Made by a program: the position numbers and the translations under genes. Below are positions 1 through 9,313 of a stretch of 64,000 bases of DNA, piece after piece. The first letter of the stretch is position 1. Every line of letters starts with the position of its first letter. Source of the DNA: Neotamlana sedimentorum (GTDB taxonomy: Bacteria > Bacteroidota > Bacteroidia > Flavobacteriales > Flavobacteriaceae); NCBI RefSeq assembly GCF_000943565.1, contig NZ_JTDW01000004.1:434001-498000 (forward strand), given 5' to 3'. The notes under the pieces are model-generated. The model saw nothing but the letters and a program-made list of their open reading frames with translations. It did no database searches and was not told the DNA's origin.

Positions 1-351
1 TATAGGCTGTAACGTGCCATCGAGCGAGAGTTCGCCCATAATTAAATACTGTTCTAAATTATCGGCTTTAATTTGGCTGGTTGAGGCCAAAATTCCAATG
101 GCTAAAGTTAAATCGTATGCACTGCCTTCTTTTCGTAAATCGGCTGGCGACATATTAATAATTATTTTTTTACCCGGAATTTTAAACCCGTTGTTTTGAA
201 GTGCAGCCGCTATGCGATAATTACTTTCTTTAATAGCATTATCGGGTAACCCAACAAGGTGATACCCTATTCCCTTATCTACATTTACTTCAACTGTAAT
301 GGTGGTGGCTTCAACGCCAAAAACGGCGCTTCCAAAAACTTTTTTTAGCAT
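1..351 (-). CDS. comM: YifB/ComM-family Mg-chelatase-like AAA+ ATPase, N-terminal part
   Basis: The minus strand reads a protein beginning MLKKVFGSAVFGVEATTITV and continuing through VDKGIGYHLVGLPDNAIKES and GKKIIINMSPADLRKEGSAY, the hallmark N-terminal (Lon-protease-like fold) region of YifB/ComM proteins. Only the first 117 residues are present; the AAA+ and C-terminal domains lie outside the left edge. In other bacteria ComM is a hexameric helicase that promotes branch migration when transformed DNA is integrated, so it may cooperate with the ComEC homologue at the other end of this window; that link is inference. The ATG at 351-349 is the natural start. An ORF on the opposite strand at 14-199 is its shadow. 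Confidence 0.93.
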   Translation of the reverse strand, partial: MLKKVFGSAVFGVEATTITVEVNVDKGIGYHLVGLPDNAIKESNYRIAAALQNNGFKIPGKKIIINMSPADLRKEGSAYDLTLAIGILASTSQIKADNLEQYLIMGELSLDGTLQPI

Positions 352-629
352 ATAATTGGTTTATTCATTTTAAATGTAAGAAAAGTATTTTAAATGTTAC
401 ACCTCGTTAATCATTTTAAAAACTCCATTTCTTATAATATTACAGAAAATTCTTAGGGTGTTTTTCCCCTTTTTTAAAGGAAAAAGATGTTTTATTAATA
501 GTAAATGCCTTATTACAGAATTAATTTTCAGAACTTTAACCAAATCTTATTTCAATCTTAAAATTTGACGCTGTGAGATTTTTAATATTAATCTGTACTT
601 TTATAAAAACCTCTAAACAATCCATTATT

Positions 630-1145
630 ATGAAAACTAAATCTTATTTTTTAATATCCACAACATGCGCTTGTGCTATTTTTTTAATAGCATCTTGTAT
701 TTCGAATACATCGAGTGTAAAAATTGATCGAGACAAAGTGCCATCGCAAGCCATTAGTTATAAGGAAGCAAATGTTTTGGAAGAAGAATTTAAAACAACA
801 CGAGCCAAATTTTTAAATGAACATTTAGGTTTTGAAGATTCTAGAGAATTTTTGTTTTCATTAGATTCTTTAAAACAGTATATCGCTTTTTTTGAGCGTG
901 AAGCAAAAAAACAAGGCTATACAGATTTGGGAATTAGAATATATTATGGTGCTTACCCAGAAAGTAAAAATTACCCAGATCCAGGAAGAGCTACGGTATT
1001 TTTAGTGCCTACAGGAAATAAAGTTAAATCGCAAGGTAGTGCTCTTCCGTTTGCAATGCCTACTCGAATTGTAGATGACAATATTGAAAGTATTCCTGGT
1101 TATAATTACGGGCACGCTGGTAAGCCACCAAGAGAACTTGATTAA
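630..1145 (+). CDS. small secreted lipoprotein of unknown function
   Basis: I do not recognise the family. The open frame extends upstream to a GTG at 573, but the ATG at 630 begins a clear lipoprotein signal: MKTKSYFLI, a hydrophobic stretch, then LIASC as lipobox, giving a 171-residue precursor. The mature part has a charged helical region (KEANVLEEEFKTTRAKFLNE) and a mixed alpha/beta part containing GIRIYYGAYPE and a Pro-rich segment YPDPGRATVFLVPTG, which suggests a small globular envelope protein. It ends 8 bases before the membrane protein at 1154 and is probably co-transcribed with that gene and the kinase/regulator pair, so it may be a periplasm-facing accessory of the pathway (inference). 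Confidence 0.75.
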   Translation: MKTKSYFLISTTCACAIFLIASCISNTSSVKIDRDKVPSQAISYKEANVLEEEFKTTRAKFLNEHLGFEDSREFLFSLDSLKQYIAFFEREAKKQGYTDLGIRIYYGAYPESKNYPDPGRATVFLVPTGNKVKSQGSALPFAMPTRIVDDNIESIPGYNYGHAGKPPRELD

Positions 1146-1153
1146 ATTTAAAA

Positions 1154-1798
1154 ATGCACATAACTGTTATTATATCTTATGCCATTAGTTCACTCGAACT
1201 AATAGCTGCTTTTTTTGCCCTTATCCATTATAAAAAGTACACTCAATCTACCGAGCGGTACTTTTTACACTTTTTATGGTTTACTTTTTTTATGGACACC
1301 ATAATGGGTTCGTATATTGGGCCTTATTTAAATATTAATAACACTTGGATATATTTTATTTACACAGGTTTAAGTTTTACCTTTTATTGCTGGTGGTACT
1401 ACCAAGTATTGCTAAAAAGAATTCATAAAAAAATAAGTGCTTATTTATTAATAATTTATATATTAACTTTTGTCATAAGTATTAATAATAATCAGTTACA
1501 AAAATACCTTTTTATTATAGGCGCATTTTTTGTTCTCATTTTAACTGGGTTTCATTTACATCAACTATCTAACTCAGATTATACCTTAAAAATAAAACAC
1601 AAATTAAGTTTCTGGATTAGTACCGCTTTAGTGCTTTTTAATATTGGTATGTTTCCATTAGTTCTTTTGAGTGATTATTTTGATGTAAGAATGAATAATA
1701 CAGTATTTAATATTGTTTTATTCTTTTTAAACCTAATTCTTTATACCTGCTTTATAATTGGATTTATATGGACGAAAAAGAAATACAATCATTATTAA
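1154..1798 (+). CDS. polytopic membrane protein, putative sensor partner of the following kinase
   Basis: A 214-residue protein made almost entirely of hydrophobic helices; about seven membrane segments can be counted, rich in Phe, Tyr and Trp, with short Lys-rich cytoplasmic loops (for example KRIHKK). No signal peptide or enzymatic motif is seen. Its last 31 bases overlap the start of the histidine kinase gene, so the two are translationally coupled. Because that kinase has only one membrane helix and no extracytoplasmic domain, this protein may supply the sensing or localisation module (inference). The family is not one I can name. Confidence 0.75.
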   Translation: MHITVIISYAISSLELIAAFFALIHYKKYTQSTERYFLHFLWFTFFMDTIMGSYIGPYLNINNTWIYFIYTGLSFTFYCWWYYQVLLKRIHKKISAYLLIIYILTFVISINNNQLQKYLFIIGAFFVLILTGFHLHQLSNSDYTLKIKHKLSFWISTALVLFNIGMFPLVLLSDYFDVRMNNTVFNIVLFFLNLILYTCFIIGFIWTKKKYNHY

Positions 1799-2526
1799 TA
1801 ATTTTTTCGGCGGTACTTTTTGTTATTGCTTTTACCATGATTTCTCTTTTTGTGCTTTTTCGTAAAAAGAAAAATGATTTATTACTAGAAAAAAGAATTG
1901 CCGAACAAAAGTTTGAACAAGAAATTGCCAAAACTCAAATTGAAATTAGAGAAGAGACTTTTAGAAACATAAGCTGGGAATTACACGATAACATTGGGCA
2001 ATTACTAACTTTGGCAAAAATACAACTAACCAATAATTTATCTCAAGATGAAGTAAAACAAACTATAAGCAAAAGTATAAAAGAACTTAGGACGTTATCT
2101 AAACTAATAAATCCTGATGCCTTAAAAAATATCGAATTAAATCAGGCATTACAAGATGAAATAGACCGGTTTAATCGATTAAATTTCATAAAAGCCAAAT
2201 TAGTAATTGAAGGCGTTACAAGAAAATTAAATCATAAAACCGAAATTGTTTTTTTTAGAATGTTGCAAGAATTTTTCTCAAACACCATAAAACATGCAAA
2301 GGCTTCACATTTATGCGTTACCTTAAACTATACGCCAAACATGTTAATGGTAACGGCAAAAGATAATGGTTTAGGTTTTGACATGAATGAAACTCAAAAT
2401 GCTGGCATTGGATTAATTAACATAAAAAGCAGAGCTAAACTAGTAAAGGCCGAAGCCGAAATAATCTCAAAACCTAATGAAGGTACACAACTAACTATAA
2501 CATACCCTTACCAAAATGGAAACTAA
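1768..2526 (+). CDS. NarL-system type sensor histidine kinase (HisKA_3)
   Basis: A 252-residue kinase. An N-terminal membrane helix (residues about 8-30) and a coiled-coil linker precede the HisKA_3 dimerisation domain with the phosphoacceptor in ISWELHDNIGQLL (His73). The ATP-binding domain follows, with the N-box EFFSNTIKHA, the G1 motif DNGLGFD and G2-like GIGLINIKSRA. This pairing of HisKA_3 with a LuxR-type regulator is typical of NarX/DegS-like systems. The sensor part is minimal, so signal input must come from the membrane helix or a partner. It overlaps the upstream membrane protein by 31 bases and the downstream regulator by 11 bases. Confidence 0.92.
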   Translation: MDEKEIQSLLIIFSAVLFVIAFTMISLFVLFRKKKNDLLLEKRIAEQKFEQEIAKTQIEIREETFRNISWELHDNIGQLLTLAKIQLTNNLSQDEVKQTISKSIKELRTLSKLINPDALKNIELNQALQDEIDRFNRLNFIKAKLVIEGVTRKLNHKTEIVFFRMLQEFFSNTIKHAKASHLCVTLNYTPNMLMVTAKDNGLGFDMNETQNAGIGLINIKSRAKLVKAEAEIISKPNEGTQLTITYPYQNGN

Positions 2527-3157
2527 TAACGTTGTAATTGTAGAAGACCACAACCTACTGTCACAAGCCATTGCTGGATTAGTGAATTCATTTGAAAATT
2601 TTGTTGTGCTTTATACCTGCAAAAACGGTAAAGAACTTTTAACAAAACTAAAAACACCAGAGAATATACCTGATGTTATTTTAATGGATGTAAATATGCC
2701 TATTTTAAACGGTATTGAAACAACAGAAATACTAAAAAAAGAATACCCAGATATTAAGGTTTTAGCACTTTCGGTAGAAGAAAACGAAGCCACTATTATA
2801 AAAATGTTAAAAGCTGGAGCTAAAGGCTATTTGCTAAAAGATGTTGAAAAAGATATTCTTGAAACAGCCTTAAATGAAACCATTAAACATGGTTATTACC
2901 ACACTAAAGATGTATCGAATATTTTAATAAACTCTTTAACCGAAGGTAATACGGGTGGTATAAAACTTAAAGAGCGTGAAATAGAATTTATTAAGTATAC
3001 CTGCTCTGAAATGACCTATAAAGAAATTGCCGAAAAAATGTTTTTAAGTCCGAAAACTATTGATGGTTACCGCGATAATTTATTTACCAAACTGCATATA
3101 AAAAACCGTATAGGCCTAGTTTTATATGCTATAAAAAATGGCATTTTTAAAATTTAA
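2516..3157 (+). CDS. NarL/FixJ-family response regulator
   Basis: A 213-residue regulator. The receiver domain (residues about 1-125) has the acidic pair in VIVEDHN, the phosphoacceptor in VILMDVNMP (Asp58), and the conserved Lys in YLLKD. The C-terminal LuxR-type helix-turn-helix (about 148-213) contains LKEREIEFIKYTCSEMTYKE and the recognition-helix signature SPKTIDGYR. It is the cognate partner of the overlapping kinase. Its stop codon overlaps the stop of the convergent molybdoenzyme gene (TAA at 3155-3157 against TAA at 3156-3154), so no independent terminator fits between the two transcription units. Confidence 0.94.
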   Translation: METNNVVIVEDHNLLSQAIAGLVNSFENFVVLYTCKNGKELLTKLKTPENIPDVILMDVNMPILNGIETTEILKKEYPDIKVLALSVEENEATIIKMLKAGAKGYLLKDVEKDILETALNETIKHGYYHTKDVSNILINSLTEGNTGGIKLKEREIEFIKYTCSEMTYKEIAEKMFLSPKTIDGYRDNLFTKLHIKNRIGLVLYAIKNGIFKI

Positions 3158-5445
3158 GCTTCAATGGTAATAACAATACTTTTTGATGCTGGGGTTTTTG
3201 CTGTATGTGCAAAATTATCTAATGGCACCAACACGTTAGTCTCAGGGAAATAGGTTGCACAACAGTTTTTAGGAATGTTATAACCAACCACCTTAAAATT
3301 ATTTGCACAGCGTGTTACGCCGTTAAATTCCGATTTTAAATTAACCACTTGTAATTCTTTTAATCCGCGAGCTTTCATATCATCTTTATTCATAAAAATA
3401 ATGCGTCTTTCGTTATAAACACCACGATATCTATCGTCTAAGCCATAAATTGTGGTATTGAATTGATCGTGACTTCTAATAGTCATCATCACCAATTCGT
3501 CGTTTTTTAATTTCCAAGTTGGCATTTTATTAATACTAAAATTAGCTTTACCGGTTTTGGTATTAAATTGCCTTTCGCGCGCACCGTTTGGCAAATAAAA
3601 ACCCGAAGGTTTTTGTAACTTAGTATTGTAATCTTTAAACCCCGAAACTACTTCGGCTATATCATTTCTAACTAAAGTATAATCGTCTTTATAGGCTAAC
3701 CAATCAATTTTACTTTTAGCACTTAAAGTGGCATTGGCTATACCACAAACCACAGCAACTTCGCTTAACAAATCTTTAGAACAAGGTTCTAAAACACCTT
3801 TGGTTGCAGACACAATGCCCATAGAATTCTCTACACTTTGTATTTGTAACCCCGTTTTTTGGTAATCTTTTTCTGTTCTTCCTAAACATGGTAAAATTAA
3901 TGCTTCTTTACCCGTAACCAAATGCGACCTGTTAAGTTTTGTACTTACATGAACCGTTAAATTACAATTCTGTAATGCTTGCGATGCGTAAACCGTATCT
4001 GGAACAGCAGAAATAAAATTCCCGCCTAAACCAAAAAACACTTTAGCTTTGTTTTCGTACATGGCTTTAATGGCATCTATTACAGCATAACCATGTTTTG
4101 TAGTTGGCTTAAATCCGTATTTTGCTTCAATTTTATCTAAAAAAGCTTGAGGTGCAGCTTCCCAAATACCAACTGTACGATCGCCTTGCACGTTAGAGTG
4201 CCCACGAACAGGACAAGTTCCTGCGCCCTCTTTTCCTATGCTTCCTTTTAATAATAATAAATTTACCACCTCGCGAATATTATCCACCGCGTTTTGGTGT
4301 TGTGTTAAGCCCATAGCCCAACAAATTATAATTTTATTATGGTTAAGAATTAAATTGAAAATGGCATTAAAAGTATCTTCATCTATTCCTGAAGCCTTTA
4401 AACAATCGTTAAAATTATACGTTTTTAAATCTGCTATAAAAGCTTCATAACCAAAAGTGTGTTTTTCAATAAAATCTTTATCAAAAACATGGGCTGTTTC
4501 TTCTTCTTTTTCTAATAGTTTTAATAGAATGGTTTTAAATAAAGCAACATCGCCATTAATAGTAACTTGTGCAAAAACATCGGCTATTTGTTTACCACCT
4601 GTTAGCATTTTAATAGGATCTTGCGGATTTGTAAACTTTAAAAGTCCGGCTTCTGGCAACGGATTAACCGCTATAATTTTACCTCCGTTTTTCTTACACT
4701 TTTCTAATGCCGACAACATTCTCGGGTGGTTAGTTGCTGGATTCTGGCCAATAACCATAACTACTTCGGCTTTATATAAATCGTCTAATGTAACAGAACC
4801 TTTACCAATGCCTAAAGTTTCAGACAAAGCACTTCCACTCGCTTCGTGGCACATATTGGAACAATCTGGTAAATTTGCTGTACCAAATTCGCGAACAAAT
4901 AATTGATATAAAAACGCAGCTTCATTAGTGGTTCTTCCTGAAGTATAAAAAATAGCTTCATCCGGATTATTAAGTGCATTAAGGTGTGTACCTACTTTAC
5001 TAAATGCTTCTTCCCATGAAATCGATTGATAATGTGTTGCTCCTTCTGCTAAAAACATAGGTTCTGCCAAACGGCCAGATTTACCAATTTCAAAGTCTGT
5101 CCAAGTGGCTAATTCTTCAACAGAATGCTTTTTAAAAAAAGTGTTATCTATAGTGTTTTTTTGGGCTTCTTCTGCAATTGCTTTTATTCCATTTTCGCAG
5201 TATTCACCTATGCTTGAACGCTCATCGTCTGGATCTGGCCATGCGCAACCCGGGCAATCGAATCCGCCTTTTTGATTTATTTTTAATGATAGTTTTACAC
5301 CATCTTTTACACGAGTATATTTTGAAATTTGAGTAATTGCAGACTTAATAGATTGAAAACCTGCACTATTTTTATAAGGTTTTTTAACACTTATATCTGT
5401 GAATTTTTCTGGAGTTAAGGCTTTATTTTTCTTGGAATTCATCAT
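3154..5445 (-). CDS. FdhF/YdeP-family molybdopterin oxidoreductase
   Basis: A 763-residue protein of the DMSO-reductase superfamily, YdeP-like branch. The N-terminal CPGCAWPDP motif near residue 60 is the family signature; PDCSNMCHEASGSALSETLG is the region near the molybdenum ligand, and VMVIGQNPATNHPR binds the guanine nucleotide cofactor. The C-terminal part, with MTIRSHDQFNTTIYGLDDRY and RGVYNERR, is the molydopterin-dinucleotide-binding domain. Substrate is unknown; formate-dehydrogenase annotation of this family rests on similarity only. It has no Tat signal and is probably cytoplasmic. The gene starts with ATGATG and overlaps the cytidylyltransferase stop by 4 bases, so it closes the molybdenum operon. 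Confidence 0.92.
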   Translation of the reverse strand: MMNSKKNKALTPEKFTDISVKKPYKNSAGFQSIKSAITQISKYTRVKDGVKLSLKINQKGGFDCPGCAWPDPDDERSSIGEYCENGIKAIAEEAQKNTIDNTFFKKHSVEELATWTDFEIGKSGRLAEPMFLAEGATHYQSISWEEAFSKVGTHLNALNNPDEAIFYTSGRTTNEAAFLYQLFVREFGTANLPDCSNMCHEASGSALSETLGIGKGSVTLDDLYKAEVVMVIGQNPATNHPRMLSALEKCKKNGGKIIAVNPLPEAGLLKFTNPQDPIKMLTGGKQIADVFAQVTINGDVALFKTILLKLLEKEEETAHVFDKDFIEKHTFGYEAFIADLKTYNFNDCLKASGIDEDTFNAIFNLILNHNKIIICWAMGLTQHQNAVDNIREVVNLLLLKGSIGKEGAGTCPVRGHSNVQGDRTVGIWEAAPQAFLDKIEAKYGFKPTTKHGYAVIDAIKAMYENKAKVFFGLGGNFISAVPDTVYASQALQNCNLTVHVSTKLNRSHLVTGKEALILPCLGRTEKDYQKTGLQIQSVENSMGIVSATKGVLEPCSKDLLSEVAVVCGIANATLSAKSKIDWLAYKDDYTLVRNDIAEVVSGFKDYNTKLQKPSGFYLPNGARERQFNTKTGKANFSINKMPTWKLKNDELVMMTIRSHDQFNTTIYGLDDRYRGVYNERRIIFMNKDDMKARGLKELQVVNLKSEFNGVTRCANNFKVVGYNIPKNCCATYFPETNVLVPLDNFAHTAKTPASKSIVITIEA

Positions 5446-6062
5446 TTAAATTCAAAATTACGACTCGCAAATGTACTGTAGTCTTCTTTTGTGTCTAAAT
5501 CTACATTTTTATTAGGAGGTATTAAAGTTTTAACAGAAGATTCCAGTTGCATTAGCAAGTGTTTTGCTCCTTCATCTCCTTTAAAAATTTTCAAGTCTTT
5601 AAAGTAAATTTTGTTAAAAATAACCGGTACGCCATTTTTTTTATCTGTATACATAGTTGCTATAATCGTTTGTTTATTAAAGCTATAACTAACTATCATT
5701 TCATTTAAATAATTTGCAGTAATAAACGGCTGATCTGCTAAAACAAAAAGAATAGCATCAAAATCTTTATCAGAATTTATTAAAAAAGTAGTAGAACAAG
5801 CTATAGAAGTTCCCAAACCTTGATGCCATAACTCATTATTCAAAATTGAAACGGGATAGTCTTTTATTTCAGAAGAAATTAAATCAAAATTTGCTCCTAA
5901 AACCACGTATACATTTTTACAATTTACCTGTAAAACTGTTTCAATAGTGTGCGAAATAAGCGTCTTTTTTTTCCAAGGCAGTAATTGTTTAGGTTCTCCC
6001 ATTCTTGTAGAAGCACCTGCTGCCAATACTACAATTGCTATATCTTCTATGCTTTTAGACAA
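5442..6062 (-). CDS. MocA-like molybdenum cofactor nucleotidyltransferase
   Basis: A 206-residue NTP-transferase. The nucleotide-binding loop is VVLAAGASTRMGEPKQLLPW, the metal and cofactor region includes FVLADQPFIT, and the C-terminal part carries KNGVPVIFNKIYF and GDEGAKHLL, as in MocA/MobA-type enzymes that attach CMP or GMP to molybdopterin. The neighbours (xanthine-oxidase-type subunits and XdhC) suggest it makes the cytosine dinucleotide form, although the YdeP-type enzyme next door would be expected to use guanine dinucleotide. The frame starts with TTG at 6062, one base after the xdhC stop; no better ATG exists, so the start is slightly uncertain. Confidence 0.9.
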   Translation of the reverse strand: MSKSIEDIAIVVLAAGASTRMGEPKQLLPWKKKTLISHTIETVLQVNCKNVYVVLGANFDLISSEIKDYPVSILNNELWHQGLGTSIACSTTFLINSDKDFDAILFVLADQPFITANYLNEMIVSYSFNKQTIIATMYTDKKNGVPVIFNKIYFKDLKIFKGDEGAKHLLMQLESSVKTLIPPNKNVDLDTKEDYSTFASRNFEFK

Positions 6063-6063
6063 T

Positions 6064-7074
6064 TTATTTTGAATGAATTCTACCCGTTTTTTTACTTAAA
6101 GACAAAGGTTTTATGTCCCTTGTATAAGCCAATATTTCTGAAATTATAGAAACAGCAATTTCTTGAGGAGTAATTGAGCCAATACTTAATCCTGCTGGTC
6201 CATGAATTGTATCTAAAAAGTCATTACTAATATTTGGACAGTATTCCATAAATTGATTTAGTAAATCCTCTCGTCGTTTTACAGAACCTAAAAGTCCTAT
6301 ATAATTTGGCGACGTATTTTTTAAAGCAACCAAATATCGTAAATCGTAAGCAAAATTATGAGTCATTAACACAATAGCCGTTTGATTATCGATAGCAAAA
6401 GTATTAATAGCTTCTGGTGTTGTGGTTACTAATAATGATGCTCCTGGAAAACTATCTATAGATTTTAATTCTGAAACGCCCGAAATTACAGTCACTTCCC
6501 AACCTGTTAATGCAGCATACTTGCATAGTTCCACGGCATCATGTTCTGCGCCAATAATCACTAGTTTAAAGAGAGGTTTTAAAATTTGGCTAAAAACTTG
6601 TAATTTGAGGTTAACTTTTAATTTTGAAATTGAAAATGCTTTATCATTTAAGAAAACACAAGACCCTATACCATTAAAAACACCTTCTTGCTTTTTGTAA
6701 AATGATTTTATTTGAAAATTGATTCTTGATTTTAAAGTTTTAAAAAAAGAAGCTTCGAATTCGGAATTAAGATTAAAAAGTTCGAGCAAAATATACAATA
6801 CACCCTCGCACCCCAGACGATATCTACCATCGTAAGTCATCATTCTAGACGCTCCAGTTTTAAAAACTTGCTTAGATTGTAGCAGCACTTCTTTTTCTAC
6901 ACAACCTCCACTAACTGCACCAACCATGGTTTCGTTTTCTAGAGTTAACATTCTAACTCCAGGTTTACGGTATGAAGAGCCATCTAAAGCCACTACTGTA
7001 GCTAAGACAGATTTAAGCCCTTTAGATTTTGCTTTAAAAGCTTCTTCAACAATATTTTTGAACTCATGAGTCAT
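6064..7074 (-). CDS. XdhC-family molybdenum cofactor insertion protein
   Basis: A 336-residue XdhC/CoxI protein. The N-terminal domain has VLATVVALDGSSYRKPGVRM and MVGAVSGGCVEKEV, and the C-terminal Rossmann domain contains LVIIGAEHDAVEL and the block YIGLLGSVKRRE with HGPAGLSIGS. In characterised systems XdhC binds sulfurated molybdenum cofactor and loads it into xanthine-oxidase-family enzymes. The gene lies 7 bases after the large subunit gene, which makes that subunit its likely client. Confidence 0.94.
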   Translation of the reverse strand: MTHEFKNIVEEAFKAKSKGLKSVLATVVALDGSSYRKPGVRMLTLENETMVGAVSGGCVEKEVLLQSKQVFKTGASRMMTYDGRYRLGCEGVLYILLELFNLNSEFEASFFKTLKSRINFQIKSFYKKQEGVFNGIGSCVFLNDKAFSISKLKVNLKLQVFSQILKPLFKLVIIGAEHDAVELCKYAALTGWEVTVISGVSELKSIDSFPGASLLVTTTPEAINTFAIDNQTAIVLMTHNFAYDLRYLVALKNTSPNYIGLLGSVKRREDLLNQFMEYCPNISNDFLDTIHGPAGLSIGSITPQEIAVSIISEILAYTRDIKPLSLSKKTGRIHSK

Positions 7075-7081
7075 TACCTAA

Positions 7082-9301
7082 TTATACTTTAAGTTCTTCA
7101 GCTATTTTTAAATTAGCCATATAAGGTTGTTTGGTTAAACGGGCTCCTGTAGCCTGATAAATGGCATTTGCAATTGCACCTCCAACGGGCGGTAATGTAG
7201 GTTCTCCAAGACCTGTAGGCGCAATATTATTTTGTACAAAATGTACGTCTACCTTTGGTGTTTGCGCCATTCGTATTAATTGATACGTGTTAAAATTATT
7301 AGATTGTGGCTTGCCATTTTTAATAGAAAAATCGGCATACATTGCATGACCAACACCATCAATTACTCCTCCTTTTGCTTGATTCAAGGCGCCTAATGGA
7401 TTAACCACTATACCGCAATCTATTGCACAAGTTACTTTTTTAACAACCGGCAGACCATTTTCTAAAACAATTTCGGCAACTTCAGCAACATGCGTATTAT
7501 GAGAAAAATACGCTGAAAAACCTTGGTAAACATGCGGTTCTGTTTTTCCCCAATGGGACTTATCTACCACAAGTTTAATAACATCTTCCATTCGTTTTGG
7601 ATTAAACTTCATGCGTTTATCGTTAACACCTTTTAAGTTCTCTAACAAATCTAAGTAGAGTTGAACGTGGTCTATTTGCAATTCTTCAGCTAAAACATTA
7701 AAAAAACTTTGCTCTGCACTTGCTAAAAAATGAGTTACCGGGGCTCTCCAAGCACCTGTCGTAATGTTACTTTTGTATGTTGCGGCATCAACCTGATAAT
7801 TTTTAATGGCTCCAGCAGGGAAATAGTTAGCCATTGGCGTTGGAATACTTGCATTAACACCTGCCCCTTTTAAATGATAGCCTGTTAACTTACCGTTTTT
7901 TATTGATGCTGTAAATCGATACTTTACACAAGGGCGGTAAACACCTGTTGTCATGTCTGCTTCTCTAGATGATACCATTTTAATAGGTTTTCTTATTACA
8001 TCCGCAATTTCAGCAGCTTCCATTACAAAATCGTTATAGAGGCGTCTACCAAAACCACCGCCCATTCTGGTTATTTCGGCACTCACTTCTTCAATAGGTC
8101 TTTCTAATACTTCAGAAACCATTTTAGCAGCAGCAGCAGGCGTTTGCATATTACCTATTAAGCGCACTTTTTCATTCGTTACGTGAGCAAAAAAGTTCAT
8201 CGGTTCTAAAGTATTATGTGGCAAAAAAGGTGCTTCGTATGTCCGTTCTATAACTTTATCGGCATTGGAAAGTGCTTTTTTTACATCACCATCGGAACGC
8301 CGTGTTTCAAATTTATCGCCATCTAATAAATCCACTAATACTTTGTCATGATCTTTGGTGCTTTCTAGTTTTGTGTCTACTTTCCAAGTTGTTTTTATAG
8401 CTTTTATACCTTTAAAGGCATCCCAAGTTGATTTTGCTATAACAACAACTTTATCACTATTACTGGTTACGAGCGTCCAATTTTGTTTCCCATTGTTTTC
8501 GTAATCTCGTATTTTACTTCCAACGGTAATTACATCAACTACACCTGGCAAAGCTTTAGCCTGTGTTGCATCGAAAGACTCTAATATTTGCCCAAAAGCA
8601 GGAGGGCGTATTATTGATGCATATAGCATGCCTTCTTCTTTATAATCTAAACCAAATAAAGGCTTTCCTGTTATAATTTTATCTACATCAACATTCAATT
8701 TTCCTTTTCCAATAATTGTAAAATCTTTTGGATCTTTTAGTGTAACATTTTCAGGAACGTCGAGAGCAGCAGCTTCTAAAACTACATCGCCATAACCCAT
8801 TGTATCCCCATCATCATTAGTTATTAAACCAGCTTTTGCAGAACATTCTGATGGAGAAATACCCCATTTAGCAGCAGCGGCATTAATTAACATTTGCTTT
8901 GCTGTGGCACCGGTTTCTCTAAGGGGTTTCCAAGATGCCCGTATCGAGCCACTTCCACCTGCTATTTGTCGGTTATAATTTTTTGTATCTAACTTTCCTT
9001 GCACCACAAAAACATCTTCCCAAAGCACATCTAATTCTTCTGCGATTAACATGGGCATTGAGGTTTTTACACCTTGACCTATTTCTGGGTTTGGTGAAAA
9101 AATGGTGACTTTACCTTCTGGTGATATTTTAATATAGGCATTAAAATCGTTATAGTTTAACTGACTTAAATCTATTGGTGGCTTAACTTCTGCTTTACAA
9201 GCATTAAATAAATTAAATCCAATAAGCATACCGCCACTTGCTAATGCTGATGTTTTTAAAAACGATCTTCGGCTAAACGTTAAATTCTGTTTGTTTTCCA
9301 T
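7082..9301 (-). CDS. isoquinoline 1-oxidoreductase beta-like molybdopterin subunit, Tat-exported
   Basis: A 739-residue xanthine-oxidase-family large subunit of the IorB type. The N-terminus carries a twin-arginine signal (SRRSFLKTSALASGG) followed by a hydrophobic stretch and a Cys (NLFNAC), so the enzyme is likely periplasmic and perhaps membrane-anchored. Molybdopterin-binding motifs include MGGGFGRRLYNDF and, near the C-terminus, GLGEPTLPPVGGAIANAI, whose Glu is the usual catalytic base. The expected substrate class is an N-heterocycle or aldehyde, but the true substrate cannot be read from sequence. It pairs with the 2Fe-2S subunit 12 bases upstream. No FAD subunit is present, as usual for IorAB. 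Confidence 0.93.
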   Translation of the reverse strand: MENKQNLTFSRRSFLKTSALASGGMLIGFNLFNACKAEVKPPIDLSQLNYNDFNAYIKISPEGKVTIFSPNPEIGQGVKTSMPMLIAEELDVLWEDVFVVQGKLDTKNYNRQIAGGSGSIRASWKPLRETGATAKQMLINAAAAKWGISPSECSAKAGLITNDDGDTMGYGDVVLEAAALDVPENVTLKDPKDFTIIGKGKLNVDVDKIITGKPLFGLDYKEEGMLYASIIRPPAFGQILESFDATQAKALPGVVDVITVGSKIRDYENNGKQNWTLVTSNSDKVVVIAKSTWDAFKGIKAIKTTWKVDTKLESTKDHDKVLVDLLDGDKFETRRSDGDVKKALSNADKVIERTYEAPFLPHNTLEPMNFFAHVTNEKVRLIGNMQTPAAAAKMVSEVLERPIEEVSAEITRMGGGFGRRLYNDFVMEAAEIADVIRKPIKMVSSREADMTTGVYRPCVKYRFTASIKNGKLTGYHLKGAGVNASIPTPMANYFPAGAIKNYQVDAATYKSNITTGAWRAPVTHFLASAEQSFFNVLAEELQIDHVQLYLDLLENLKGVNDKRMKFNPKRMEDVIKLVVDKSHWGKTEPHVYQGFSAYFSHNTHVAEVAEIVLENGLPVVKKVTCAIDCGIVVNPLGALNQAKGGVIDGVGHAMYADFSIKNGKPQSNNFNTYQLIRMAQTPKVDVHFVQNNIAPTGLGEPTLPPVGGAIANAIYQATGARLTKQPYMANLKIAEELKV

Positions 9302-9313
9302 TTTAAATCGTTT

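Noticed and set aside
461-485. T/A-rich inverted repeat (TTTTTCC and GGAAAAA) considered as a terminator
   Set aside because: It lies upstream of the comM start and before the lipoprotein gene, has no T-run after it in a useful orientation, and is all short A/T arms likely by chance.
4457-4906. 149-codon open frame on the plus strand inside the molybdopterin oxidoreductase gene
   Set aside because: It is antisense to a strongly conserved coding region, lacks recognisable domains, and its composition is that of a reversed coding strand.
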